Below are positions 1 to 10,488 of a stretch of 64,000 nt of DNA, in pieces. Below the pieces are notes generated by a model, which was not told the origin of the DNA, ran no database searches, and saw nothing but the letters and a program-made list of their open reading frames with translations. The stretch covers positions 19,359,716-19,423,715 of the forward strand of contig NC_045144.1 of the NCBI RefSeq assembly GCF_008831285.2. The letters run 5' to 3'. The DNA comes from Nymphaea colorata. Lineage: Eukaryota; Streptophyta; Magnoliopsida; Nymphaeales; Nymphaeaceae. Within the stretch, counting starts at the first letter, position 1. The number at the start of each line of letters is the position of its first letter. Made by a program: the position numbers and the translations under genes.

Positions 1-1102
1 TTATATGTGAATAATTGTTGCATGTACAAAAACTGACTATTTATTTGGTGATCAAGTTTGATTGATTGAATATGCTAATAAGCGGTCAGGTAATGAACCG
101 ACTAAGATCAGTTTGGTATTAAACGTCCAACTGAAGCTTATTAGTGATCTTATTGATCATCTTGTGGTATACATATGTAGAGATATGTGAATTGTATATT
201 GCATGCATGGGTTGTCAAAATTATGTATTGACCTTGATGAGTTAAATGAAACTCATTGTATGAGAGAGTACATTGATGAAAATTATACAAGATGAAAAGT
301 GCTTGTATGATAGACTATGGGTTGATTGCTCATTCCCTTAAATAGTCATAATAAAGATTAAGTGTCGCTAATCAAGTTGATGACTATATAAATATTTGAT
401 AAGTGGGAGCACACTTGAATATGTCATTTACTATGTTGAAAAACTAATATTGCTTTGCCATATGATATAATGCATTGCATAAATGCTATGGAACTCCTGT
501 TGTTAAAGGAGTTAAGTAATTATGGAATACAGTAAAGAAAAATATTTCATGTGTTCTGGACTTGGTACAAGCTTCTAATTTGGCTTGTAAGTATACATTA
601 AGAAAGTCCAGGCTGACCCTTGTTTTATGACAGTTAAATGTTTGAGATACATGAATGAAACAAATGATATATTCAAGTGATTGTTAGCATTTTTTAACAA
701 AAGGAATTCTAAATGTATGAGGCTAAGAAATTCCTGGTTTGCCTCTTTGTGAGGTGGTTGAAAAATATTCAGATTGATTTCATTGTTGAATAAGAAGAGA
801 ATATGCATGCACGTTCCAAATGCTTATATGATTGCTAGTATTATAATCAAGAGAATTCTTGATGTTTTATGTAAAACTTGTGGTCCACATGGGACTAAGT
901 TTTAGTATGTTATAATGTGATATATATTAAATATTTGAAAGGTTGCGAAGGAAAAACCATTGAATGGAAAACCTCGCTGTAAACCTTCAAAAAGGTTAGG
1001 TTGCGTTGGAAAAGCCAATTATGGAAAACCACGTAACAAATTGAATAAAGAAAACCCACATAGAGTGGAAGCAAACTGGCGGTCTCATGGCCAAGTGGGA
1101 GA
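1..1102 (+). mobile_element. probable internal 3' portion of a Ty1-copia-type retrotransposon (non-coding remnant)
   Basis: The stretch is AT-rich with no long reading frame. Its right edge, at 1,091–1,102, reads CCAAGTGGGAGA and is followed directly by TGTTGGG. This is the polypurine-tract/LTR junction typical of plant Ty1-copia elements. The upstream DNA would then be the non-coding tail of the internal region. No integrase or reverse transcriptase coding sequence is visible in the window, so the assignment rests on the junction alone. Confidence 0.35.
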
Positions 1103-1600
1103 TGTTGGGTAGTGGTAGTGGCCATGAGCCCTACCCATTCATATCGTAACTGCAAGGGGGGCCCACTTGCAGTTACGAGCTTTAATGCTCACCTAAAATC
1201 TCTCACTCACTCAACCGCTGCTAGGGTTGGGAAAAACCTAAGGGGCTGGACTATCGATTCCTAGTATATCTAGAGAGTTTGATGAATCTCTCTCTAACAC
1301 ATCAACCTGTGAGAGGCCCCTTGGAAGAAAACCCCAAAAATCTCTCTCTCTCTAGTTTTCTTTCTTTCTTCCTTTCTTGCTCGCAGAGTTGCAGGCCAAA
1401 CTTGGTTGGAGATCCTGGGCGGAACCTAAAGTTCCTACACATAAAGGGTTGAATGTGAGCTTCGGCTGTTTTTTGGGTGATAAAATGAAATATTCTTTTA
1501 GGTAAAGTTTGCACCTGTCAACATTATTAAGAAAATCCAAAACCTTCAATTGGACCTCCTCCGCTTTCGAATACCAGGCAATATTCGGCCGTCTACATCT
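1103..1600 (+). mobile_element. putative Ty1-copia 3' LTR (right end unresolved)
   Basis: The sequence begins TGTTGGGTAG directly after a purine-rich tract, as expected for the start of a copia LTR. It holds CT-rich leader-like stretches (around 1,285–1,370) of the kind seen in LTR R/U5 regions. I could not find a clear terminal CA with matching inverted bases or a target-site duplication, so the right boundary is a guess. The element could be truncated. Confidence 0.35.
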
Positions 1601-2490
1601 CCAAATTCCGATCGGGTATGCGAAAGTTTAAGTAAATTCAGTAGCGGAAGTAGGGTTTGATTGTGGCTGAGTGTGCCTGGGGTTGAGATCTGATCATTTA
1701 GGACAAAATTATGGGTTTGTCCGTAAGCTAAGAAGTCGTATCTGGATCTTCAATTTCATTGATTTGAACTTTTATTTCAAGTCTGAGTTCCGAGTTTGAT
1801 TAGATCCAGATCCAAAAAGGGTTCTACAGCTACCTGCCGCAGGTCTTATTCAGTAAGGTCCGGTCCAAACAGACTGTTATTTATTTAAATAAGCCCGGTC
1901 ATAGCCTAGTCCGCTGTTCGTCATGCCAGCGTATGAGCATGAAAAATGTAAAAAACTGATTAAAAAAAAATATCAAGCGGACATGGTGCATGTGAGCACA
2001 TACCAAAATCGAATAGGCATTTCAGGTGGACCCTGAGGAAAAAAGAAAAATAAAACAAAGCACGGAGTTGTGGTGGTAAAATTTAGGAGTTGGTGGTAAA
2101 ACTGATCAACGTATGTTTGAGGAAATTGATTTAGTTATTACCTCACTGTGAGATAATAAGTTTGTAAAGAAGTTCAAATTGGCACTAAGATTTTATCATG
2201 TCACCTGTTTTGTAAAATTTCTGCAATGAAAAGGGGAAAAGGATTCTCTGAAGTGAGTCATGAAAAGTGCTACATAGTTTTATCAAAGCTTAAGCCTACG
2301 GAACACTTGGCTCAGACAAGTAATTCTCTATTTGGATAGATTTATGTTTGATGACTGGTGTCAGCCTGCTTGATCTTTGCAAAGGAATAATCATGTTGCA
2401 AAGTGTTTAATTCCATGGTAGAAGAAAAGTAACACATGGAAACTTGCACAAACATCTTACAGTATGAAACCCATGTTTTTTAAGCTGTGA
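1601..2490. other. intergenic, no gene recognised
   Basis: AT-rich DNA with stop codons in all frames. It contains scattered 'gatccagatcc' motifs that recur elsewhere in the window (for example near 12,670, 14,000, 50,080 and 59,770) and probably belong to a degenerate dispersed repeat. Nothing else can be supported. Confidence 0.5.
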
Positions 2491-2499
2491 TTATGCCTA

Positions 2500-3000
2500 G
2501 TGCTTACTTTTTAGGTTGAGTATTGAACTGTGTTTTGATATCACTAAAGCGACTCGACCCACTATGACAATAAAGTCGGGCCTGATTCAGTAGATTCCAA
2601 CTCGCTCCCTAATAGTTTTGGTTTCGATCCAAAGGCCAAAATAATTAGTAATGAGAACAACCAATCACTTTAACAACTCCTTTATATGCTCTTGAAGATA
2701 GTTATATCCATTTTTTTATCTGAATTTTTATGTCTAATCACGTTTTGGTTCTCAGGCATTAGTGGGCACCCTTTGCGGCTTTAAGCTGAGCAAATGTTGC
2801 TTTCAACCGCAAGGCTTGGAAACTCACTATAAAGTTCAAGAACTCATGCACTGCGGAGCAGAGTAGAAGGAACCGAACCGACCAAAAAAATGTCAGACAA
2901 ATCATCACTATAATTAGGCCGAACTTTCTCATGTTCCATTAAACCGTTTATGCTATCATATCCATTGTCTTTTTTCCAAGAGTCGTCATGAAAAAACATG
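2500..3000 (+). repeat. dispersed repeat A, copy 1
   Basis: About 500 bp that recur in direct orientation at 20,705–21,205 with obvious base-level similarity throughout. Shared landmarks are the start around 'gaactgtgttttgatat', a central 'ctgagcaaatgttgctttc' and the end 'gtcatgaaaaaacat'. No coding frame is conserved between the copies. The family is not recognised; it behaves as an interspersed repeat rather than a gene. Confidence 0.8.
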
Positions 3001-3222
3001 ATTGTCGGAGGGGGAGGGGGAGAGGGAGCCGGAGGGGGAGGGGGAGCGGGGGACTGGGGAGGGGGAGGGGAGCTGGCCGGATCGGGCTGGGCCGGGCCGA
3101 CCCAAGCTGCGTTATTTGGCCCGGGCCCGACTTGGGACCTGGTTTTCTTGGCTCGTATTTGGGTCCGACCGGGCCAGGTACTGGGTACCCAAAGGCGGCT
3201 CGGCCTGATGCCCACCCTTACT
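3001..3222. repeat. purine/G-rich tract followed by a GC-rich 'GGGCC' element end
   Basis: Positions 3,005–3,070 are an irregular GGGGGA-type tract with many runs of four or five G, so the + strand has G-quadruplex potential. Positions 3,070–3,220 are GGCC/GGGCCC-rich and end in GATGCCCACCCTTA (3,207–3,220), the terminus shared with the element at 10,489–10,759. This looks like a partial copy of that element. Long frames crossing this segment come from composition bias and are not genes. Confidence 0.55.
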
Positions 3223-4871
3223 CTTATAAGGCTGACGACAAAGTGACCTATCTCCATCAGAGGATGAAGAGTTCACTCAAGCACCCACAAATCGTGACCA
3301 GAAGCATGCGGGGCCAGTAAATGACCAAGTTCATTCAGCTGCGTCTAGGCGAGGCCAGCCAACCAAAGCGAACCGAGAGAAGGGAGAGTGACACTCTGAC
3401 TTCAGGACAACTGCCTTATAAGTCAAATCTAGATCCTGAAACTCCAACTCAAGAGTGAGGAGGCCATATGTGGAGCTTGGTCAGGCCTAATAGGGTTTTG
3501 GTAATTCAGAAATGGTAGATGGCTGATCTCAGTGAGCTTATTAAATTAGAGTAGGCTAGTTCTTAGCTAAGGTAAACCTATTGTTGACTCTAACAACTTC
3601 TGCGGACTATAGAGAGAGTTATCCTAACTGCACCACTGTTTGGCAGTTTTTAGAATTCTAGAAGAACTTTTCAATTTTGGGGGTAAAAATGGTAGGTATC
3701 AGTGGCAAAATGGTCATTTTTAGGATGACGGCAACTTAGGAGATCTGGGTTTGGCCTTCCGGTTAGTGAATGAAGTTCTTAAGAGTTTTTTTTTTTTTCC
3801 TGATAAATGACCCGTAATGTTGAACCTGCTTTGGAAATCAATTCAAAATCAGGGCAAAATTGTTTGACCAATGACGAATTTGTGGGTTCTATAGTATAAG
3901 TTGGCTCACACTTCACTTAATCTCATTCAGGTCATGGACCTTAACTAGCCAGGCAAGTTAAGGTTCATCTGGGCAGCAAACTAGTTTAGGCTAAACACAA
4001 TTTAAAGGTTAAACTAATCAAGTAAATTGTTGCTGTTTCAAAATTGATTTATTAAAGCATGTAGTTAGTTTTAGACAATTCCTTTCGAAAGAATGAGCGC
4101 AGTTAAGCTTAGCCATGTTCCATACCCGTTTTAAACTTCAAGTATAGGAGCAAATATTGCTTAATTGGGTTCTACTTTTAAAAAGAATCCATGCTGCATA
4201 GATTGGAAACTAAATGAAACCTTATATTATAAATAAATAAATACAATTATAATAAAATTATTAGTATGTTTACTAAAACCAGCCTCACATTCTGTGAATG
4301 ACATCTTATCATTTATGAAAGAAAAGTTCAAAATCATATGAATGCATACAACTGTGTTCCATTGAAATAATTTTCTACAGTTCAAAACTGACGGAATGTA
4401 CAGTTTTGATTTTAAACTTTTCTTTTGACGATGCACCGTTTCGTGGATGCTGATGAACGGTTAACCAGTGGCCGAGCCAGAAATTTTTTTTTTGAGGGAC
4501 AGACAATAAGTTTATATTTACTCACATATGAAAAACTAAAAATTAATGAAATTTTTATATATAAATAAAGTAATTGTCGTGGCCTGGTGTAGGCCAGCTA
4601 CAATGTAAGCCCCGCTTTTGGGATGCATCATAAAATCACCAAGATCTTAAATGAGATGGTTTCGCCCTTCTCGTGAACCACCAAAACCTGTCGGTCAGGG
4701 TGCACAACCCGATGTCATTTTGAACAGTAGTCTCCTCTCGAAGCCATTTTGAACAGTCCTCTCCTCTCTAAGCCAGACCAGACGAAAGCAAACGATTTTT
4801 TTTTTTCCCTTTTTACTCATAAGCTTCCTTTTATATATTGGAAAGCATAATCTTGGTGAAGAACATCTTCA
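3223..4871. other. intergenic, no gene recognised
   Basis: AT-rich DNA with no convincing coding frame. Around 4,466–4,570 is a 'gtggccgagccagaaat' motif with an AT-rich tail, resembling the 'CAGTGGCGGAGCCA' class of small plant repeats that recurs near 15,633, 38,041 and 57,155. The rest holds nothing I can support. Confidence 0.45.
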
Positions 4872-6718
4872 AATATCATACCTTTTAAGTGGCTTAAATC
4901 ACACATCACAAACGCGAGCTGGTTACGTGCATTGGTTTCGCTTCCCTCTTCTACAAAAAAAGGACGAAAAAAGGAGTCGAAAGTGGTCAGATTTGGAAGA
5001 GGTCGGCAGAAACTTTTGAACGGATTTGGAAGCAGTGGATGCTTTACCCACATGAATGCTAGAGGCTCACTTCTGAACATAGCAAAAGCGAGGGTGAAAA
5101 AAAATTGCACAAGCTTTTGGGAAAGCCGCCAAGCAGGAGGACCCAGAGAGAAGGAAAGGATTTGCCACTTGCAATCGTTCAATTTGGTTTCAACAATCTC
5201 CACCCAATTTTGGGCGGGAGAACATTACATGGCGATCGCCTACATCTTCCCCTCCGGACGTCCCACCCACTTTCGGGACTTATTTCGGGAAAATTTCTCC
5301 GCATCTTTTACAGTGTCCACAAAGTTGGAACTCCTGCCGGAAAGTTTTCCATTTCCGGCATGACTTGCTTCTGCTGTGCTTAACAAAGCAGAGAAATAGA
5401 GAGAAAGGACGTCATCGCGCTTGCCTGTTTTAGCAATCTGTCTGTTAATATCGCATACTTAAACTAAGCGTTCTTGTTGTTCATTTTTTCCGTTTCCCGT
5501 CCTTATCTGACGCATTTATCTTCAACTCCTGAAAAAAAACTTGGTGATCAACATCTAAAATAATAAAAACTTATAAACATGCCAAGGGCTATAACATAGC
5601 TCGTCGATCGGCAATGGAGTCCGGGCATACGACGCCGGAGTTATATCCATCAAGAAAAACAATGGTGATCCTATTGCTTGCAGCTAGACTGGGTTCCATA
5701 TATGAGACAACTAAGAGGGTTCCGTATATGAGACAACTAAGAGAGGATCACCATTGTTTTTCTTGATGGATATAACTCTGGAGTCGTACGCCCGGACTCC
5801 ATTGCCGATAGACGAGCTATGTTATAGCCCTTGGCATGTTTATAAGTTTTTATTATTTTAGATGTTGATCACCAAGTTTTTTTTCCGCAGTTGAAGATAA
5901 ATGCGTCGGATAAGGACGGGAAACAGAAAACATGAACAACAAGAACGCTTAGTTTAAGTATGCGATATTAACAGACAGATTGCTAAAACAGGCAAGCGCG
6001 CGTTGACGTCCTTTCTCTCTATTTCTCTGCTTTGTGGAAGCAAGTCATGCTGGAAATGGAAAACTTTCCGGCAGGAGTTCCAACTTTGTGGTCACTGTAA
6101 AAGATGCGGAGAAATTTTCCCGAAATAAGACCGGGAAGTGGCTGGAACGTCCGGAGGGGAAGATGTAGACAATCGCCATGTAATGTTTACCCGCCAAAAA
6201 AGGGCGCGTAAAAAAGCGATGGTAAAAGAGAAGACAATAGTGTAAAAACTCAAATATTACATTACATATAGGCTCCAACTCATATATACTCCATAATTGG
6301 GAGAAGCAAGTAGCAAATACCAAATTATAATAAAATTTGTTAATGCAACTGACATAATTCATGAACCATAGATCACAATCTCCACCCAAAAGACCAGACA
6401 TAAACCAAATTGAACGATTGCAAGTAGCAAATCCTTTCCTTCTCTCTGGGTCCTCCTGTTTGGCAGCTTTCTCAAAAGATTCTGCAATTTTTTTTCACCC
6501 TAGCTTTTGCTAAGTTCTGAAGTGAGCCTCTTGCATTCATGTGGGTAAAGCATCCATTGCTTCCAAATCCGTTCAAGAGTTTCTGCCGACCTCTTCCAAA
6601 TCCGAGCACTTTCGACTCCTTTTTCGTCCTTTCTTGTAGAAGAGGGAAGCAAAATCAATGCACGTAACCAGCTCACGTTTGTGATGTGTGATTTAAGCCA
6701 CTTAAAAGGTATGATATT
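4872..6718. repeat. long inverted repeat (arms 4,872–5,671 and 5,744–6,718)
   Basis: The two arms are highly similar reverse complements over about 800 bp. The outer ends pair 'aatatcatacc' with 'ggtatgatatt'. The inner ends pair at 'caatggtgatcc' and 'ggatcaccattg'. The right arm is longer because of an extra piece of about 200 bp (roughly 6,198–6,398). The loop of about 70 bp contains a 26-bp direct duplication (5,691–5,716 and 5,717–5,742). A transcript would fold into a very long hairpin. The right outer end abuts caulimovirid-derived sequence at 6,719. The arms contain short frames but no recognisable protein. It could be a fold-back element or an inverted duplication of a captured gene fragment. 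Confidence 0.9.
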
Positions 6719-7766
6719 CCTAAGTTGGCAGAATATTGTAAACCTTTACAGATCAAGTTAAATAAGGATAAAGAGTATTATCGATGAAACTGACAGACAA
6801 CATATACAAAAAATTCAAAAGATTTGCAAAACCTACCTAAACTAGAATTTTCATATGAAACAAACGATTGTATTTGGATAATTGAATCAGATCTGATCAA
6901 AGTTATGGTTCAGTATTAAATTATAGATATAAAAGAGACACAAAAAAAAAAACCATTGCAGGTATCACTCCGGAAGATTTAAAGAAAACGAAAGCAAATA
7001 AAAATTAATATGAAAGAATTACTAGCATTATATTATGCAATCTTACTTTTTGAAATCTATATAGTGTTCACAAAATTTATAGTTAGAACAGACAATACAG
7101 GTAAAACATTTGGTTAAATGCAAAATTAAGAAACTTGATAGTAAAAAAAAAAGAGATACGAAGGTTAGTAAATAAAATAAAATTGTTTGATTTTACCATA
7201 AAAGTATCAAAAGCGTTGAAAATAATTTTGTGGATGTTTTTTCCACAAAGTAGAGGCTGCACCGGAAATGACTAACAATGTAAATTCTTATGAAGAAGGT
7301 AATGAAGAAGGTAGAGATTCCAAATCTTAAAGCTGAAATCGAAAATTTTAAAAACACAGGTAAAAGAAATAGATACTTTGAATAACCAGCTAACCGTCTT
7401 TAAGTAAATTACCAGAATGTACCAAACTAGAAAACTCCAAAAAAAAAAAAAGTAAATAAAGATTGAAACCATATAAGAAGAAAATAAACTTAAAATAGCA
7501 GAGAAAATTTTTTTGTAAAACTATAATCATGACAATAAGTTCAAGAGACCAAAAATAAAAAAAACATCTACAAAACTTGAATGAGGTCATTGACTTCCTA
7601 AATAACAACCACAAGGAACCCAACCAAACAAAGGGCAAAGGATACACACAATAACCTTCCTGAAACATGTAAGGCTACAAAGAGAAATTTTAAAAAAATA
7701 ATAAAGCTGAACTTGAACTCATGTATGTCAGATTCTGTTCGGCCAAAGAAGTAATAAATGAAAAAA
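6716..7766 (+). pseudogene. endogenous caulimovirid fragment, copy 1 (end of RT, RNase H and downstream region, decayed)
   Basis: This stretch is closely similar to 18,275–19,412, which carries recognisable Caulimoviridae reverse transcriptase/RNase H coding sequence. Here the fragment starts inside the region that follows the RT active site. It retains RNase H-like and downstream segments but is interrupted by stops, frameshifts and small deletions, so it cannot encode a functional product. The left boundary is the end of the long inverted repeat. The right boundary is a fusion to the head of a U2 snRNA sequence. Family-level assignment follows from copy 2; genus is not assignable. Confidence 0.75.
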
Positions 7767-7802
7767 TACACTTAATCTTAGCCAAAAGAAAAGAAAAGCG
7801 TG
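7767..7802 (-). pseudogene. U2 snRNA 5'-head fragment (about nt 1–36), copy 1
   Basis: Read on the minus strand, the sequence contains TTTTGGCTAAGATTAAGTGTA. This matches plant U2 snRNA nt 16–36 except for one change (C29 to T). The preceding nt 1–15 are pyrimidine-rich but diverged. U2 similarity ends abruptly after nt 36, where caulimovirid-derived sequence begins. A USE-like element and a TATA box lie upstream at the distances expected for a Pol II snRNA gene. The comparison is with the U2 sequence from memory; no alignment program was run. Confidence 0.75.
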
Positions 7803-7827
7803 GTTTAGAACAATGGCAGTCTGCTCC

Positions 7828-7878
7828 TTTTATAGCCCTGTCACCCCCGCCACTTCCACCCGCCCATCGATACAGGAC
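7828..7878 (-). promoter_or_regulatory. U2-type snRNA promoter: USE-like element and TATA box
   Basis: On the minus strand, GTCCTGTATCG (7,868–7,878) matches 8 of 11 bases of the plant upstream sequence element RTCCCACATCG. TATAAAA follows (7,828–7,834) after 33 bp, the long spacing associated with Pol II-transcribed plant snRNA genes. The predicted first U2 nucleotide at 7,802 lies about 26 bp below the TATA box. The same USE-like 11-mer occurs at three other places in the window, one of them upstream of a U2 body. Confidence 0.7.
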
Positions 7879-7956
7879 TAAATAAGTGAAAGTCCATATA
7901 TGGTCGTCATATAACGAAGCAATTTTGCAGCATCATAAAATTCTTCTTGCATGTTG

Positions 7957-8935
7957 CAGTCCCTCGGCTCTCTATGACATGACCCTTTTGCTTCTTCACT
8001 TCACGAAGCTGGCAGCCAGACAATCACCATTTCCCGATACCCACTTCAAATTTTTGCCGGAACGCCGCCCAATGGTTCCGAGAAATCTTGACTACGCCGA
8101 AAAATCGACTGCTCCAATTGGTCGAAACAAAATTGAAAGGGAACAGAAAGGTTTCCCACTTGAGAAGAAACATGGAGGGGATTCCTGTTCGGTAGTTCCA
8201 AGGGATTAGAGCCAGGAAGGACTGAAGTCCCTAAACCCCCAAAAACCTGGATGCAGTTGACGAGAAGAGAGATCGTCAAGCAGTGTCGCGAGAAGCAACC
8301 AGAATAAGGTTTTCTCCTTTGCTTCTTGATGTGGTGAAGGAGCCGTTGAAGGTTCCGGTGTCTCAGAATATCTTTTGGTCTTCCATAGCTGTATCGATGC
8401 TCATGGGACGGCCCATTATGATTGTCGTGGTTGGCATTTGGTATGACGTAAAGGCACATGAATGTTAACCATCAATTCAATAAGAGAAGCCAGTAAGTTT
8501 ATTTTCTGCAAAGGAAGCGTTGTAGAGTTCTCGAACAGGTGGAGAGAAACTGTTCCACTCTCCTGATACGATCGCTGCCACTCAGGAGAGCCTCCCGCAA
8601 CCATATCTGGAGTGCAGATGGTTTGCATCTGCTCCTGCAGATAGAAATTGTATATACACCAACATATTTTTTAAGGAAAAGTGCTCCAATTAGATGTTGC
8701 AGATTTACTAGAAACCATTTTCACTTCTTCTAGGCAGGTTCTTCACAGGTGAATAGTAGGCTGGCGGTTCTGGGTGCTTCTTTAAAATGGAAATAAACAC
8801 TCGAGAGCAGCTGTAAGACTCCAAGGTTACGGGGTAGGCATGGGTTTTGGACATACTTTTGGGTATGTCCTTCTTTGTTTTGGTTTTTGTTACAGTGACT
8901 TAATGTAATCCATCACTGGAAGTGAGATTAATCTC
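7957..8935. repeat. dispersed repeat B (unknown module), copy 1
   Basis: About 980 bp that recur at 19,445–20,375 in the same order behind the caulimovirid/U2-head fusion. A + strand frame ending at 8,209 and its counterpart ending at 19,710 encode nearly the same ~70-residue Arg/Lys-rich peptide with a shared stop. Opposite-strand frames (8,300–8,459 and 19,723–19,905) are also similar. Copy 1 has about 55 extra bases near 8,211–8,265. No protein family is recognised. The block may be a captured host gene fragment or the untranslated part of a mobile element. Confidence 0.7.
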
Positions 8936-10488
8936 CTTAAAGTTTTTGTCCCTCTAATTGGTGTTAGAGAGAGTTGTAAGTCATTCCTTGTAAATTTGGT
9001 TTTTTGAATCTTTTTTATACACTTTTTCGTTTGTACATGTAAATTTTGTTTTTTCAATAAAAGGTAAGGAACCAACTTTAAAGGCTCATAATGATTACTA
9101 TGTCATGCATGAACAAGGGCAGAGCCATAATCCTTCCCCAATATATATATGTGTGTGTGCAGTTTTAAAAAAGTTTCATTTAGCTTACATAAAAAGTAAA
9201 AACTATAGTTTTCCCCTCATAATGAAAAGTTGTTGGCTTCACCACTCTGCTCAGTTCTATGCACGAACATCCTAAACTGATGAGGAGGACCATGGTAATG
9301 TATGCATTAGTTGTCAAAGAGCCGTTGAAAATCGTTCTACTGCTCACTAGCATTTGGTTTTCATAGTGGTAGTTCTTGGTATCTTGATTATCCCAATCCA
9401 AATCCTTTACAGAGAGTTGTAGTTGTATGAGGATTTTGTAAATTATGGTATACCCCTGACTATACTTTTGATGCTAATACACCGACTAATTGAGTGTGAG
9501 TTGGAATACATGAGCTGATGAACTCGGGTCCAGATCCAACCTGGTTTAGATTCCAAGTTATTTAGCCAATAGGTTAGATTTTTTACCTGCCTATTTTAGT
9601 CTACACCGACAAAGTTAATAAACCATTCTAGCTAGGGAACTTCACATAAACCATTCATGATTTAGTTCAAACATTTAAACATATTTTTTGACGTATATAT
9701 ATTGTTTTGCTCATATACTTCTTTTACGGACGTAATTAACAACATCATGTATAGCATATCTAAACTTAGATAAAAAAGCATAATCTACGTTTCTGGACAT
9801 CAAAGACCAAATATCATTTAACGTATATTTCAATTCATTAGCACAAAAGTCTGGATCTCAAGTAGTAATCCAAGTAAGTTGCAGATAGCAAAGTTACAAA
9901 CATATATATGTGCATGCTAAAACAACTTAGATCCTTTCGTAATAATGCTACAGATTATCCATAAGTATATATTATCATGTTTTATTGTTCCCAAAGATTC
10001 ATTGTGTTGAAGTCAGTAGTCAAACGAACTCACACCGTGGAACTATATTAGGCCAAACTATGTTCGGGTCCAGATCCATAACAACATTTACATATGCATT
10101 TGCAAAGGAACTCATCCAAATCTGAAATCCGTTTACAACTCCCGACATGGATGTATTTTCAAACAAAAACACTTCCAAGTCTAATCACAGAAATATAACT
10201 TTTTTCAAGCAAGCTAAATCCAAATCCATTTTCAATAACTAATACATTTTGGAGCAAAAAAATATTTTATTTAAATATGTTCACAACAATTAAAAAAAGT
10301 TTTCCAACATTCGACATCCCCAATTACTATCAACCACCATTGCTTATAAAGCCTTTGCAAAACAGGTCAAATCTATATTTGGATCCATGTACAACAACTA
10401 ACCGTTTTAACAATATCCTTTATATGTCAACGAAGATCTTTTATAATTTTTAATAGGAGACTAAATTTTTGGAATGCTACATTGATAG
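8936..10488. other. intergenic, no gene recognised
   Basis: AT-rich sequence with no supported coding region. A 'gggcagagccataat' motif near 9,118 may be the edge of a small non-autonomous repeat whose other end would be near 9,240. Degenerate 'ggtccagatccaa' motifs occur near 9,528 and 10,069. Confidence 0.5.

Noticed and set aside
2844-3320. Overlapping frames on both strands of 68–137 codons
   Set aside because: They come from the GC-rich purine tract and GGGCC element; the peptides are Gly/Pro/Arg runs without any domain.
4817-5383. Frames of 92–143 codons within the left arm of the long inverted repeat
   Set aside because: The matching right arm does not keep the same frames, and the peptides match no family. 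Treated as repeat DNA.
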